Origin: Kappaphycus alvarezii
Taxonomy: Eukaryota > Rhodophyta > Florideophyceae > Gigartinales > Solieriaceae
Length of the DNA stretch: 64,000 nucleotides
Direction: 5' to 3'
Assembly (NCBI GenBank): GCA_002205965.3
Contig: NADL03000665.1
Coordinates: forward strand, 1,178,001-1,242,000
Below, one piece after another: positions 11,201-20,340 of the stretch (positions are counted from its first letter, which is position 1; each line of letters opens with the position of its first letter). Position numbers and translations under genes: made by a program. The notes under the pieces were generated by a model that saw nothing but the letters and a program-made list of their open reading frames with translations, did not search any database and had not been told where the DNA came from.

Positions 11201-12265
11201 ACGCTTTATGGCGGGCGGATTCTTATGTGGCAGACGTCCGACCAAATATCGAGCCACTGCCCCCGGCGCGACGGTACATCGCCACTCGAGCAAAGCGATG
11301 CAGTGACGCACTGTGCTCGGAACAATGCTTAATAACCCAGAATCAAACAGGTAGCTCTCGAGTCGAGCCGTTTTCGTTGCAATTCTGTTTATCCTTCTCA
11401 TTGCTGCAAAAACAGTGTGAGCGACGAGCATCTTACCGAACTTACTCTTGATGAACTCCGCATCGCCCACAACGGCTTGCATACTGCCTCCTGCACCGTC
11501 ATCAGGCCTCGTGCCTTGAGCTTCCTCTGTCTTCTCTCTCCGCTTTGATTGCGCATCGTAGCTGTCAGCAGCAATAATTCGCTTTGACATGAATCCCGTA
11601 GAGATCGAGGAAGTCAACATTCCTCCGCCTTTCTTCTCCTTCTTCTTGTTCTTGTCGGTTCCTGGGATCTCCAACCCAGCAAACTTCCGCGGCGCTGGTT
11701 TCTCGACGTCCTTTACTCGGGCACCGCCTATGCGATTGAATACATCCATCACGAAGTCGATTGCTCGAGAAGTATCCGAGTAATGAAATACCTTGGCCAG
11801 AGTTTTCGTTGCAGCCGCTCTCCTAGCTGGAGATGGACGAACTGCTTCGCTCCCAAGGACCTCTATGAGTTCCGTGTACAATCCCGGATCTGTGATGGGA
11901 GCATTTTGGCGTATGTGATAATGAGCGAGGCGACAAACGTGAACATTTTCACTTTCCAAGAGAGTGATCAGTTCCGGCAAAATGTCGACGTTCGGCGGGT
12001 AGTAAGTTAACAAACGCAAGTGGAGGAGAATTTTGCGGTTCGGGGGACGATTACCTTCGTAATGGACAAGACGCTGCAAGGCGGTGCACAGATCATCGGA
12101 TGTTTTGGTGAAAGGAGTGCGACGAGAAGTGATGTAGTTAGTGCGTGTCAACTGATTGCGGAGATAATCATTAGGCCCTGTCCAGTAGGTGCCCGTGTTT
12201 CCTGGCGGTGCTTCGCGAGCGGGCACCTTCTTTCGCACGGGGGAGGATCCTGACGCCTCAGCCAT
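8298..12265 (-). CDS. TASH3: TSAUCER/TASH3 subunit of the TSET/TPLATE complex
   Basis: A large armadillo/HEAT-repeat protein of about 1,290 residues that I match to plant TASH3 (TSAUCER), a subunit of the TPLATE/TSET complex in endocytosis at the plasma membrane. The match rests on order and local similarity, judged from memory of the family: an early helical repeat block (about 12160-11690); a block around HLEDLSARVYFARL (near 11170); the GEPFR segment (near 9430) with the preceding AVEAL repeat; a PLGP motif (near 9150); and DLANAEEMFGD just after it. The C-terminal third is arginine/serine-rich, then glycine-rich, with a UIM-like helix (LELAKRLQAEE, near 8540). The SH3 domain that ends plant TASH3 is not visible. 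The ATG at 12265 is preferred over upstream non-ATG codons. The frame changes at about 10660-10686, 9882-9933 (fits an intron), 9670-9730, 9140-9160 and 8800-8850; several of these are one-base shifts in G-rich runs. The gene could be live with sequencing indels, or recently inactivated. Confidence 0.75.
9882..9933 (-). other. Probable 52-nt intron in TSAUCER/TASH3
   Basis: On the minus strand the segment begins GTAACT and ends TTTTCAGAG, with a CTGAT branch-like sequence just before the acceptor. Removing it joins the upstream frame to the downstream one and bypasses the stop at 9838. An alternative acceptor two bases earlier with a donor three bases earlier also restores the frame. The size agrees with the 51-nt intron proposed at 1024-1074. 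Confidence 0.6.
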
Positions 12266-12695
12266 GTTACGTGATTTTCGAATAGGAAATTTGGAGACTG
12301 CAGTAAGCAATGGTGGTAACGCTAATGGAGAAAACGCAGACCAGTTGACCACCAACTTGTTCGCACGAAATGTAAGCGCGGAATTTGCGGCAAATCGTAG
12401 GTTAAGTTGATAAAATTCTGGGATTCTTGGGTGATGCGGTTTCTCTCTGTCCCGAGATTCTGTCGGGATGATCCCAAGAGACTACCACGCTGAGAATAAA
12501 CGAAGTGGATTCCCGGATCTCGTAGCGCTGAAGACTGCTGCAGATCACTTGGGCGCTAGGCCTCCATCCTTTCTAAGCCGTGATGCAAAGCGCTGGTGCG
12601 GTACGAATAACTAGCCACCAAAATCAGAAAATAAGGAACAGAAACGTGGAATATCTGGAATTCTTGTGAGTCAGCAGTTCACTGCACGGTTTGGT
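12266..12695. promoter_or_regulatory. Upstream region of TSAUCER/TASH3
   Basis: The gene reads away to the left, so this is its 5' flank, ending at a TACTG array. No core promoter element can be named with confidence. Confidence 0.35.
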
Positions 12696-12790
12696 GTACT
12701 GTACTGTACTGTACAGTATATGTAGTACCGTACAGTACTGCACAGTACTGTACTGTACATTGTATTGTACTGTACATGTACTGTACTGGA
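12696..12790. repeat. TACTG array with inverted halves
   Basis: TACTG units change to the complementary CAGTA sense and back several times, giving a segment capable of forming extended hairpins. It forms the left edge of the gypsy remnant: recognisable gag text begins directly after it, and the upstream gag and LTR are missing. Confidence 0.8.
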
Positions 12791-12905
12791 TGCATTTGCC
12801 GAAGACCTGTCTCGCCTTACCTTTTCTCGTCAAGCAGAAGAAGGAAATTCCGACACAGTCGCAGGACCGTCTTCTTCAGCTCAGAGAGGAAATGATCCTA
12901 GATTG

Positions 12906-13263
12906 TGCTCTTACTGCCGCCAACCCGGTCATTGAGCATCTAGATGCCAGAAGAATCCTCGTCGAGATCATCGTTGCACCCTTTGCGGCCGATTGGGGCA
13001 TTCTGAGGCTACATGCTGGACTTCAGCGAGAATTAAGGCTTCGGGTGCTTTGGAAGATCAAGAGAGGAAAGAAGAACCTCGAGTAGCGGAACAGGCCAAC
13101 CTTGTCCATGAAAGCCATTCGGATATCGATGAAGACATCGAAGAGATCGTTAAAGCGACGAAGAAACCTGCTGAAGGAGATTTTTTTTTGCCGAAACAAC
13201 ATCATCAAGAAGATAACGGGAGAATTACTGTATCTCGCCTAACGTATAATCCGCAACAAGTAT
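12906..13263 (+). pseudogene. gag zinc knuckles
   Basis: Two C-x2-C-x4-H-x4-C knuckles in tandem at 12906-12947 and 12975-13016, the nucleic-acid-binding part of a retroelement Gag. The first contains an in-frame TGA at 12933-12935 just after its histidine, where tryptophan (TGG) is common, so a single G-to-A change explains it. The frame then continues, acidic and lysine-rich, to a stop near 13265. The capsid domain expected upstream is missing. Confidence 0.85.
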
Positions 13264-13490
13264 AAATAACTCCTCACGTTCCGGGAGGAATTATTCATAC
13301 TTGTTACGGAATTATTCTGTGTTTCGGGCCGAAGGAAGAAGCAAAAGAAGAACAAAAAAGAACGAAGGGTTCAAACAAGCTCCAAAAATACGTCAAAAAG
13401 TATGAAGTTGTCGCTGAGCTTGCAATTGCCAACTGAAGGCTTAAGTTCGGCCAGTTTCTTCAAAAGGATGCTGACGGGGCCGCAAAAGTA

Positions 13491-14210
13491 ATGGGAAGGC
13501 TGTTAAGAAAGAATAATATGCACAGAATTGACGTCGTTGCTGATAAAGGGCCACGCTTGCTGCGAGTAGTGCAGCTCAACGTTTATGGAACAGAAGTATG
13601 GACACTTTTGGACCCTGGAGCCGTACCGGACGTGATGTCCTTGGATTTATATCGAAGCCTCTACCTGTCGGCGAACTACACATCGAAGCAAATCACCGTC
13701 GCCAACGGAGATAGCGCCTTCCGTGCCGGTTCGTTACTCAAGGTTCCCACCAAATTTGGGAACCAACCGGTCAAACTGGACTACTTAGATGTGGAGAAGT
13801 CGCTATTTGATCTAATTATTGGTCTCTCAAGTCTCTCGGCCATGCGGGCAAATTTAGACTTCGGGACCGAAAGCGTTCGTCTAAACGTTGGCTTTGAAGA
13901 CGTGGTACTTCCTTTGGAGCCCGATACAAAAGTTGCTGAGAAGCAGCTGATGAGGGGTGCAGAGAAAGGAACGCCCAGTGAAGACTGCACCTTCGACTCT
14001 GACGCTGGCCCCGACTCCGCCGACACTCCAGAAGAAGAATTGGTCCTGGCGATCTGTGAAAGCATTTACGAGAGCCCCAGCAATTCTGATAAAGAACTAG
14101 CCGATAAATATGCAGCCGCAGTTGAAGATGAGGGCGAAGAAAACGAGAAGGAGGAGATGAAAGGGGCACTTCGAGCCCGTCTTGCTCATCTTCCTGAATC
14201 AGCACAATAA
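13491..14210 (+). CDS. gypsy protease region
   Basis: The longest uninterrupted frame of this element (239 residues). Residues about 33-140 are a retropepsin-like aspartic protease. The active-site loop reads leucine-leucine-aspartate-proline-glycine-alanine (near 13605), where aspartate-threonine/serine-glycine is usual, so the flanking catalytic residue is changed. A hydrophobic DLIIGL segment near 13808 matches the second conserved retropepsin loop. The C-terminal 80 residues are acidic linker. Protease normally sits between Gag and reverse transcriptase, as here. Confidence 0.75.
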   Translation: MGRLLRKNNMHRIDVVADKGPRLLRVVQLNVYGTEVWTLLDPGAVPDVMSLDLYRSLYLSANYTSKQITVANGDSAFRAGSLLKVPTKFGNQPVKLDYLDVEKSLFDLIIGLSSLSAMRANLDFGTESVRLNVGFEDVVLPLEPDTKVAEKQLMRGAEKGTPSEDCTFDSDAGPDSADTPEEELVLAICESIYESPSNSDKELADKYAAAVEDEGEENEKEEMKGALRARLAHLPESAQ

Positions 14211-14336
14211 AGCATAAATAGTCGTGAAACTGAAATAGTCGCATGGAAGATCGAGGAGCTCCACCCCGCATCGGTACAGACGAAAAATGGATTCGAGCTG
14301 AAGGATGACACCCATATCTACCACAGGGCTCGCTGA

Positions 14337-15435
14337 ATGTCTCTGCGACACAACGAAATCGCTCGAAAGGAGATAGACAACATGCTCGATGCAGGAACTC
14401 TAACTCCAGCCTCTTCAGCTTGGTCATTTAATGTTGTAATCGTTACAAAGAGGGACGACAAACCCCGCTTCTGTATGAACTACCGTACTCTGAACCGACG
14501 AATGAAGGATGAAGGATGGCATTTGCCCAAGATCGAAAAAATTTCGATGACTTGAAGGGAAGCCCCGTCTTTACGACCATGAACCTCTTCGTAGGGTATT
14601 GGCAGATACGCATGAGCGAAGAATGCAAAGAGATAACTATCTTCGTATGACGTCTTGGCACATTCAAGCTCGAAGTGATGCCCTTTTTCCTGATGAACGG
14701 GCCGTCCACATTACAGCGAATGATAAATTACATCTTGAGAGATATTAAATTCGCTCGAGTATATCTGGACGACATTGTTGTGTTCTCCGACACGATCGAA
14801 GTGCATGTTATACACCTTCGCATCGTCTTCAAAGCTATTGGAAAGGCCGGAATCAAGCTTAAAATTACAAAGTTTGCCTTCGCGAGGCCTAGTGCCAAGC
14901 TTCTCGGCCATTTAGTTGACAAAGAAGGAGTTCACGTCGATCAAGAGAAGATAATTACCATAAAAGAGGCACCAGTACCCAACAAACACGACTAAGCTGC
15001 GGAGCTTTCTCGGCTTAGCCGGTTATTATCGCCGTTTTATCAATGATTTAGCGGGCATCTCTGCGCTTTTCATGGCGCAACTTCCGGGAATAAGAATTTC
15101 AGCTGGACAGAAGAAATGAAGGAAGCGTTCGGAGTTCTAAAAGAGAAACTCAAATACCCGCCGGTGCTAGCCTTCCCCGACTTCGACGAGCCGTTCATCG
15201 TGGAAAAAAATGCCTCAAGTGTCGCCGTGTGGGAGCAGTGCTCGCTCAGAAGAAAGACGATGGAAAAGTACAACCCGTGCAATATGCAAGTCGCACCATG
15301 AGCTCCGCCGAGCGGAACTATTCCGCGTGCGAAAGGGAGGCTCTTTCAGTCATCTTCGCACTTAGGAAGTTACGGGTGTATTTGCTTTCAACGGAACCGT
15401 TCAAACTCATAACTGACTATAAGGCACATCAGTAA
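14337..15435 (+). pseudogene. gypsy reverse transcriptase and RNase H, broken
   Basis: The reverse transcriptase palm is readable in several frames: the fingers motif ending in RFCMNYRTLN (about 14470), the VFTTMNL motif A region (14570), and an intact YLDD catalytic motif at 14762-14773. Stops or frame changes occur at about 14553, 14649, 14993 and 15050. RNase H follows from about 15190 in another frame change. It retains the SRTMSSAERNYS block (near 15290), but the first catalytic aspartate position appears as asparagine. A stop at about 15434 ends it. Confidence 0.85.
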
Positions 15436-15755
15436 GCCTTTTAGAAGAGCGACGTACACGGAAGATTGGCACGATGGCTAGAATTTCTACCTGAATAAGA
15501 GTTTGAGGTGGAATATCGTCCGGGCACAAGGAATGGAGCTGCAGAATATCTTTCACGCGTAGTGCACGAAGGGCTAGGAGCCGCCCCAAATGTCGACGAA
15601 GGAGACCTTGTTGGTGATGTGAACTCTGTGTGCTCGTCCGAAGCTCCTGCCATAGAAACATATTTGGTTGATTTCGCTCGCTACATCAAAGGAAAATTGT
15701 TCAAGAAAAAGATACGTCTAAGCGCCGCTCGTTAAAACGGGCCGCAAAAAACTTC

Positions 15756-16402
15756 ATGGTGTGGGAAGGAAAACTGCTTAGGCGTACGAAGAATGACCTC
15801 CGCGCGATCCCGACGATCAAGGACAGGCCCGGGATTCTGAAGACATTCCACGACGAAGTGGGACATTGGGATAGGGAGACATCAAAAAAATTCGTTATCG
15901 ACCGATATTGGTGGCCTCAAGTCCACCGGGACGTTCAAGACTACGTCAAGAGCTGTTAGGGATGTCCAAAGGCCAAGCCCTTGATCCCTTATCGAACTAC
16001 GCTGAGCATTTAGCTCAAGAATATCTTCGAGACCTACTCTATAGACTTCGCCGGGCCCTTCCCAAGGTCGAGGGCGGAAAAAAATTTCTTCTTATCCCTG
16101 TTGAGCATCTGACCGGCTGGCCAATTGCCACCGCAAAGGAGACAGCATCCGCAGAAGTCGTTAAAGCATTTATGGAAAAGGAGGTAATTTCTCTTTTTGG
16201 TCCCCCGAGGACCGTCGTATCTGAAAATGCTAGATGTTTTACCGCCGCTACACTCTTCGACATAATGAAGAAGAATGGAGTCGAGTGGAGCAATGTCCTG
16301 ACCTATGCCCCGATGTCAAACGGCCGAGCCGAAAGGATGGCGCGCACTATAAAGAACGCATTGAAGAAGATGATGATCGGACAAGGATCCGACTGTGAAT
16401 AG
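15756..16402 (+). pseudogene. gypsy integrase, broken and catalytically altered
   Basis: The N-terminal zinc-binding motif (two histidines near 15850, cysteines near 15957) runs into a stop at 15957-15959. The core follows in another frame. The first catalytic aspartate is at 16044 in an IDFAGP context. The second acidic position (16223) is glutamate in place of aspartate, within VVSENARCF. The glutamate is at 16331 in SNGRAER, 35 residues further on. The spacing is that of a retroviral-type DD35E integrase, but the substituted residue argues against activity. Confidence 0.88.
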
Positions 16403-16553
16403 GCTTCCCCAAATACTTTATGGCTACCGCCGCCGATGACTTTGAACAGGTACCTCCCCGCTCGAACTGATGTTCAGAGTTGTACCGCGGATGGATCCAT
16501 CTGACCCCGCTTCGTTGATAAAATACTATTCATAAGAGCATCGCCGGCTACAG

Positions 16554-16865
16554 ATGCTGGCTACCTTAGCACTTCGCGCGACTAGGGTCGATATTCAGAA
16601 GCAGTGGCTTGGTAGAGAAGTTGGGGCGGTACAACCCGAAAAGTTTAATACTGGAGACTGGGTTTTGGTCGCACATGTAAAAGCCCTAACGTCTACGGCT
16701 AAGTGGCCGGCTTTCAAGTCCCATTTCTTCGGACTGTGCCGCATTTGGAAAGCAGCTCAACCTGATTACTGGCTGATCTCTTACAGAGGTAGGGTTCCCC
16801 GACGAGCTATCCATGCAAGGCGCCTGGTGCCGTACTCTTTGCGCCCTTTTTTCCTACAGGATTAA
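16554..16865 (+). pseudogene. gypsy integrase C-terminal (chromo-like) domain
   Basis: The frame reads a GDWVLVA strand near 16655, then tryptophan- and arginine-rich text ending in IHARRLVPYS near 16812. This is the conserved C-terminal end of integrases in this group, and a matching but more eroded copy ends near 32880. The stop at 16863 marks the end of pol. Confidence 0.75.
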
Positions 16866-17067
16866 TTCTTGAAGCCGTCATATAGTCGACGGCCGGTAGT
16901 TGTCTGATGTTTATTCCTTTTATTCTCATCTATTGTTCTGTCATTCATTCATCATCTGAGTACAATTTAAATTCACCATCACATTTTATCAAACTCTAGG
17001 AAACTCTTGCTGCAATATAGAAGATTTTGCAAAAGCAGAAGAAAAGATGTTATTTCAACCGAAACGG

Positions 17068-17871
17068 TCAACGATTGGAGGTACCCGCCCTTGAGCGCTT
17101 ATATCCAGAAGAAGAGGCTGCCGAGGCCCTTATACGACGACTGTGGCGTTTCTTCTTCGCGGGATCCAACGGCGTGTATGGAATCATTATATTTCGAGGC
17201 GGGACCTCTTGACCACTCAATAGAACTAGACAGCACACATCGACGATTTTCAAATAATCGTCTGAGTTCTTCTCTCCACAACAGATCTTGAGGGATGCTT
17301 CGGAGAATCGCAATGCGTACTTTTCGGCGCAGTCGTAGATAAGAGTTGGGTATTCTCCGGCGTCAAGACAAACAATTGAATGCTGCGATCCGAGCCGCCC
17401 GATAGCTGACGCAACGAAAATTCCGCGCGCAGAAGAACCGGGAAGGCTGCGAACCCAAGCAGCGTTGACCGAAGATTCTACTGTTCGGCGAATGCTACTT
17501 TTAGTTCTTCCGGCTGACTCATGTTCCGGCCTAATGTAGCAAAGGACCACAAGATAGGGGTTGACTTCATACAATACCTTCTGAACGTCAGAAAAGGAGA
17601 GACAACGAGGAAGATGGCCGAGTTGTTCTAAGGAATCATGATCTCTAGCGTAGTCTCTTCTCCAATAGATGTTCGCAGGACCAGGCCCGAAGATGAGCGA
17701 TATCGCGTTGGCCACTGCAGATGACACATAGCGACCCTCGAAATCTCGAAAACGCACACGATGGCTCTGGAGAAGATGCGGGGAAGAAAGAGAAGATGGC
17801 ACACGCGACATAGGAAACAGAACGCAGTAATGTTGATTCGGGTGCTTATGGCACCACATATCGATCTGCAA
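17068..17871 (-). CDS. 267-residue accessory ORF antisense to the gypsy element
   Basis: Unrecognised protein. The frame is open for 267 residues and extends further upstream to an in-frame TAG at 17932-17934; protein-like text continues beyond that. A segment near residues 43-60 (DFEGRYVSSAVANAIS) resembles the catalytic-cysteine loop of OTU/papain-like cysteine peptidases, with tyrosine where cysteine would sit. Later, a histidine (near residue 164) and an aspartate in an LIYDC context fall in the order expected of such folds. The C-terminus is arginine/lysine-rich and could be a nuclear signal. It lies downstream of pol on the opposite strand and downstream of the H3-tail frame on its own strand. 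A cysteine-protease-like origin is only a guess; an antisense accessory gene of the retrotransposon is plausible. Confidence 0.45.
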   Translation of the reverse strand: MQIDMWCHKHPNQHYCVLFPMSRVPSSLSSPHLLQSHRVRFRDFEGRYVSSAVANAISLIFGPGPANIYWRRDYARDHDSLEQLGHLPRCLSFSDVQKVLYEVNPYLVVLCYIRPEHESAGRTKSSIRRTVESSVNAAWVRSLPGSSARGIFVASAIGRLGSQHSIVCLDAGEYPTLIYDCAEKYALRFSEASLKICCGEKNSDDYLKIVDVCCLVLLSGQEVPPRNIMIPYTPLDPAKKKRHSRRIRASAASSSGYKRSRAGTSNR

Positions 17872-18186
17872 GATAACTGCTACCCTCGAGCTGAGGTTCC
17901 TACCAAAGGCCTCATTAACGACGAGACTATTCTACCTCTCCTCTCTCAAGTTGCGCTTCGACAGATTATGGTCAGCGTATCCAGGAGTAATTTCGTTGAA
18001 TGAGAAGATGTAGAGATCGATGGAATGTTCTTGGCCTGTTTATTTATCGAACCCGTAGTACTTACCCGCTGAACTTTCGCGAACACGGCGCGGGACCCTC
18101 CAAACTACCTTGGAGATCATATAAGAGGGAAATTACGGAAATTACATAGAATAGTCCTGATCAGAAAGAGACTCCGTCAAGCTTAG

Positions 18187-18625
18187 TCAAGTAGTCAGGT
18201 CCCTGTCAATGCCCTCTTCACATTCCTCCGAAGCCGCAAAATTTGCTACATTCTGGCCATACAAGACGACGAGCTCCCAGTACGATATCTCCGCCGACGC
18301 GGGATCCCTGCTTTGGTATCCTCCAAATGAAATACGAAATTGTATGTCGTGAATAGACTTGCCCTGCACTCTGGACTTCTGAATCTTGATTGTGTCGGGC
18401 CTATTTGAAAACGTAACGACCTTTCTTATACTAACCTTTGCGTGAAGCCTATCAACGCTCGGGGGCCCGGTATGATAGGGACGGGGAAGCACTTCCGCCA
18501 CGGATGATTGGATTTTCACGGGGAAAAGGTTCACCCGCAGTCTTGCGAGCCGCCTTCGCCATCAACTTTCGGCTTGGCGCCCTTCCTCCCGTGGACTTCT
18601 TCGCGGTTTGGTTAGTCTTTTCCAT
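18187..18625 (-). CDS. Histone H3 tail-like N-terminus fused to unknown domain
   Basis: The frame starts at an ATG (18625). Its first 30 codons (to 18536) match the histone H3 tail at 18 of 29 positions, including the K9 context (TAKKSTGG) and the K27 context (KAARKTA). H3 K4 is asparagine and K14 is arginine. The H3 globular domain does not follow. One frame (57 codons) ends soon after the tail. A one-base shift within the run of T and C near 18525-18534 leads instead into a 115-residue frame that ends at 18187. That frame has alternating hydrophobic residues and an ISYWELVVLYG strand, with no family I know. If read through, the product is about 145 residues: a basic tail, a beta-rich middle, and an acidic end. 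It lies just upstream, on the same strand, of the 267-residue accessory ORF, inside the retrotransposon cluster. Transposon-borne histone mimicry is inference. Confidence 0.6.
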
Positions 18626-18628
18626 TGT

Positions 18629-18853
18629 AGTGGTCCACGGAGGGATTTTCGGATGGGTCCAAAGCCGTATGGATCCCCGCTCGTACTAACACGGATGAAA
18701 CAGCCCCGAAGGTTTTAGCTGACCTGAATCAAAGTGTGTTCAGAGCGGGGACGGCACCCCGTGCTAGGAGGGAGAGATATTTGAACTTAGCGGTTGAAAG
18801 TGCTGGGCTCGAGGTGATGCGTCGGAAATATTTGGAGCGGAGGGTATGGAGCT
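18629..18853 (+). pseudogene. Open fragment divergent from the H3-tail ORF
   Basis: A stretch of about 74 sense codons without an ATG near its start. It is rich in alanine, arginine and glutamate and predicted helical from 18700 on. It begins four bases from the start codon of the H3-tail frame on the other strand and ends in a TGA at 18851. I do not recognise it; it may be a gag or host fragment, or chance. Confidence 0.25.
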
Positions 18854-19452
18854 GAAACGTGATGGTAGGGAGGGGGGCAGTCAATTCTTGTCTCAGCCCC
18901 AAGTTTTTGTTATATGGTGCGCCGGGCTTCCATCTGAGGCCGGGGTGGTTTTGGTTGCTCGTGAAAGGTCACTAAAAATCTGCCCTTTTGACTACTTGTA
19001 TGGCGCCTTTTGTTCTCAGTTTTCTATTTTTTCAGCTGCTGTACTCTAGAGTTATTTTAGTTATTTTCTACAGTATTTCATATATTTTTTAATTATTATC
19101 GGCTTCGCGGCGTGTGGTTCTGGAATGATCGGCCACAAACGCGATTGCCATATAAACAGTGTTGGCCGTTGGTGGAAGGGGGGGACGAAGAGACAGGACA
19201 CAACGACAGAAACCTTCCTCCTAGGGTCGCCAACACATTTTTAAAAAACTTCCCCTTCCGACCCGATCACGTACTTTTACCTCTAGGAGCATCCGATATT
19301 GTAAGGAATGTAATTTATTGTATTGTACGGTAGTCTTATCCAGTGACGGCTTGTCCCGCACAACGCATTCCCAGGGGCGGTAAAATCGACCACATACTCC
19401 ATACATGAGAACAACCCAAACTGTAAGTAGTAGACTACTGTAGTTACTGTAA
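18854..19452. other. Spacer between gypsy-associated ORFs and the copia element
   Basis: No gene seen. Short TACTG-like motifs occur around 19305-19450. The 3' LTR of the gypsy element would be expected in or before this stretch but could not be identified. Confidence 0.35.
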
Positions 19453-19565
19453 TGTAGAACCATCCAGAAATCACAACTCTACTTTTTACAGTATAGCACG
19501 GGGACCACACCGACGATACTCCTTCCCTCGATAACCATCATCACCATTAAACCCTGTATCGTACC
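19453..19565 (+). repeat. 5' LTR of the copia element
   Basis: It matches 26281-26384, most strongly over a 40-bp core containing accacaccgacgata and ctcgataaccatcatcacca. It begins TG; the outer edge is approximate because similarity fades before about 19465. Confidence 0.75.
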
Positions 19566-19581
19566 TGGTAGCATCTGCTGG
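19566..19581 (+). promoter_or_regulatory. Primer-binding site, initiator-Met tRNA type
   Basis: TGGTAGCATCTGCTGG directly follows the 5' LTR. It complements a tRNA 3' end of the form ...GCTACCA, the end typical of eukaryotic initiator methionine tRNA, the usual primer of copia elements. The exact host tRNA sequence is not in the window. Confidence 0.65.
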
Positions 19582-20340
19582 TCACACGGATAGTCCGTTC
19601 TAGCTTTTGCTCATTTGCCTAGATGAGCCGAAGCTCTCTTCGTGAACACCTTACATTCCGTCGAGCGGCTTGGTCGCGTCGGGTGTGAGATTGCTTTACT
19701 GATCCACTGCTCGTCATTTGAGAACCTTTCCCAAGATTTTTTTCACTTCCTCATCGACCATATCTGACAAGATCGAATCTTCCCCTCTTTTTTAGCAATC
19801 TCCCGTTGCTCTTAAACAACCCATTTATTCCGATTTTCGCAAGACGATCAATGGTATTTCGAGTTTTCTTCGCCGTCCCCAAGACCTCGAAAAGGATCAA
19901 GACTGGCCATGCGCCAGTATTTCTCTTGCTGCTCCTCATTTGGTACCGACGCACGACAAGAAAGCCAGTCCTGTACCAAGTGCATTCGTTGCAATTATGG
20001 AGTATGATTTTCACAAGTACGAACCTATAATCGAACGCTCCGAGCACGCTTCGTTCTACATTACCGAAAACCTCGTGAGAGAGATGTAGTTGGTTCGGCT
20101 TCAAGCTCTTCATCGCATCTTTGTGTACATTTATGCATTGTCCTCGCCCTGCACCAGAGCAAAACTGAGCGAGTGCATTCTTCAAAATCTTATCGGTGCC
20201 GATGCCTCTGATGATGCAGACGAAGGTCAAGTTGACCATGGAAAACAAGAATATCGCTCTAAGAAAGGTCAAAGTACTTATGCACGCAAAGACCCCTCTA
20301 TGTACCTGAGCAGCTGCATCCGTGTTATGACTTAAATCTT

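Larger units (their letters stand above)
12800..16865 (+). mobile_element. Ty3/gypsy retrotransposon, 5'-truncated and degenerate
   Basis: Domains occur in the Ty3/gypsy order: zinc knuckles, protease, reverse transcriptase, RNase H, integrase, chromo-like tail. The capsid part of gag and the 5' LTR are absent, cut at a TACTG array. Frames are interrupted by stops in the zinc knuckle (12933), reverse transcriptase, RNase H and integrase regions, so it cannot make its polyprotein. G+C is similar to the neighbouring genes, suggesting a younger insertion than the copies in the A+T-rich half. No LTR pair could be identified. Confidence 0.9.

Noticed and set aside
18536-18625. A histone H3 gene
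   Set aside because: Only the tail matches; the globular domain is absent in all frames downstream, so this is not an H3 gene or simple H3 pseudogene.
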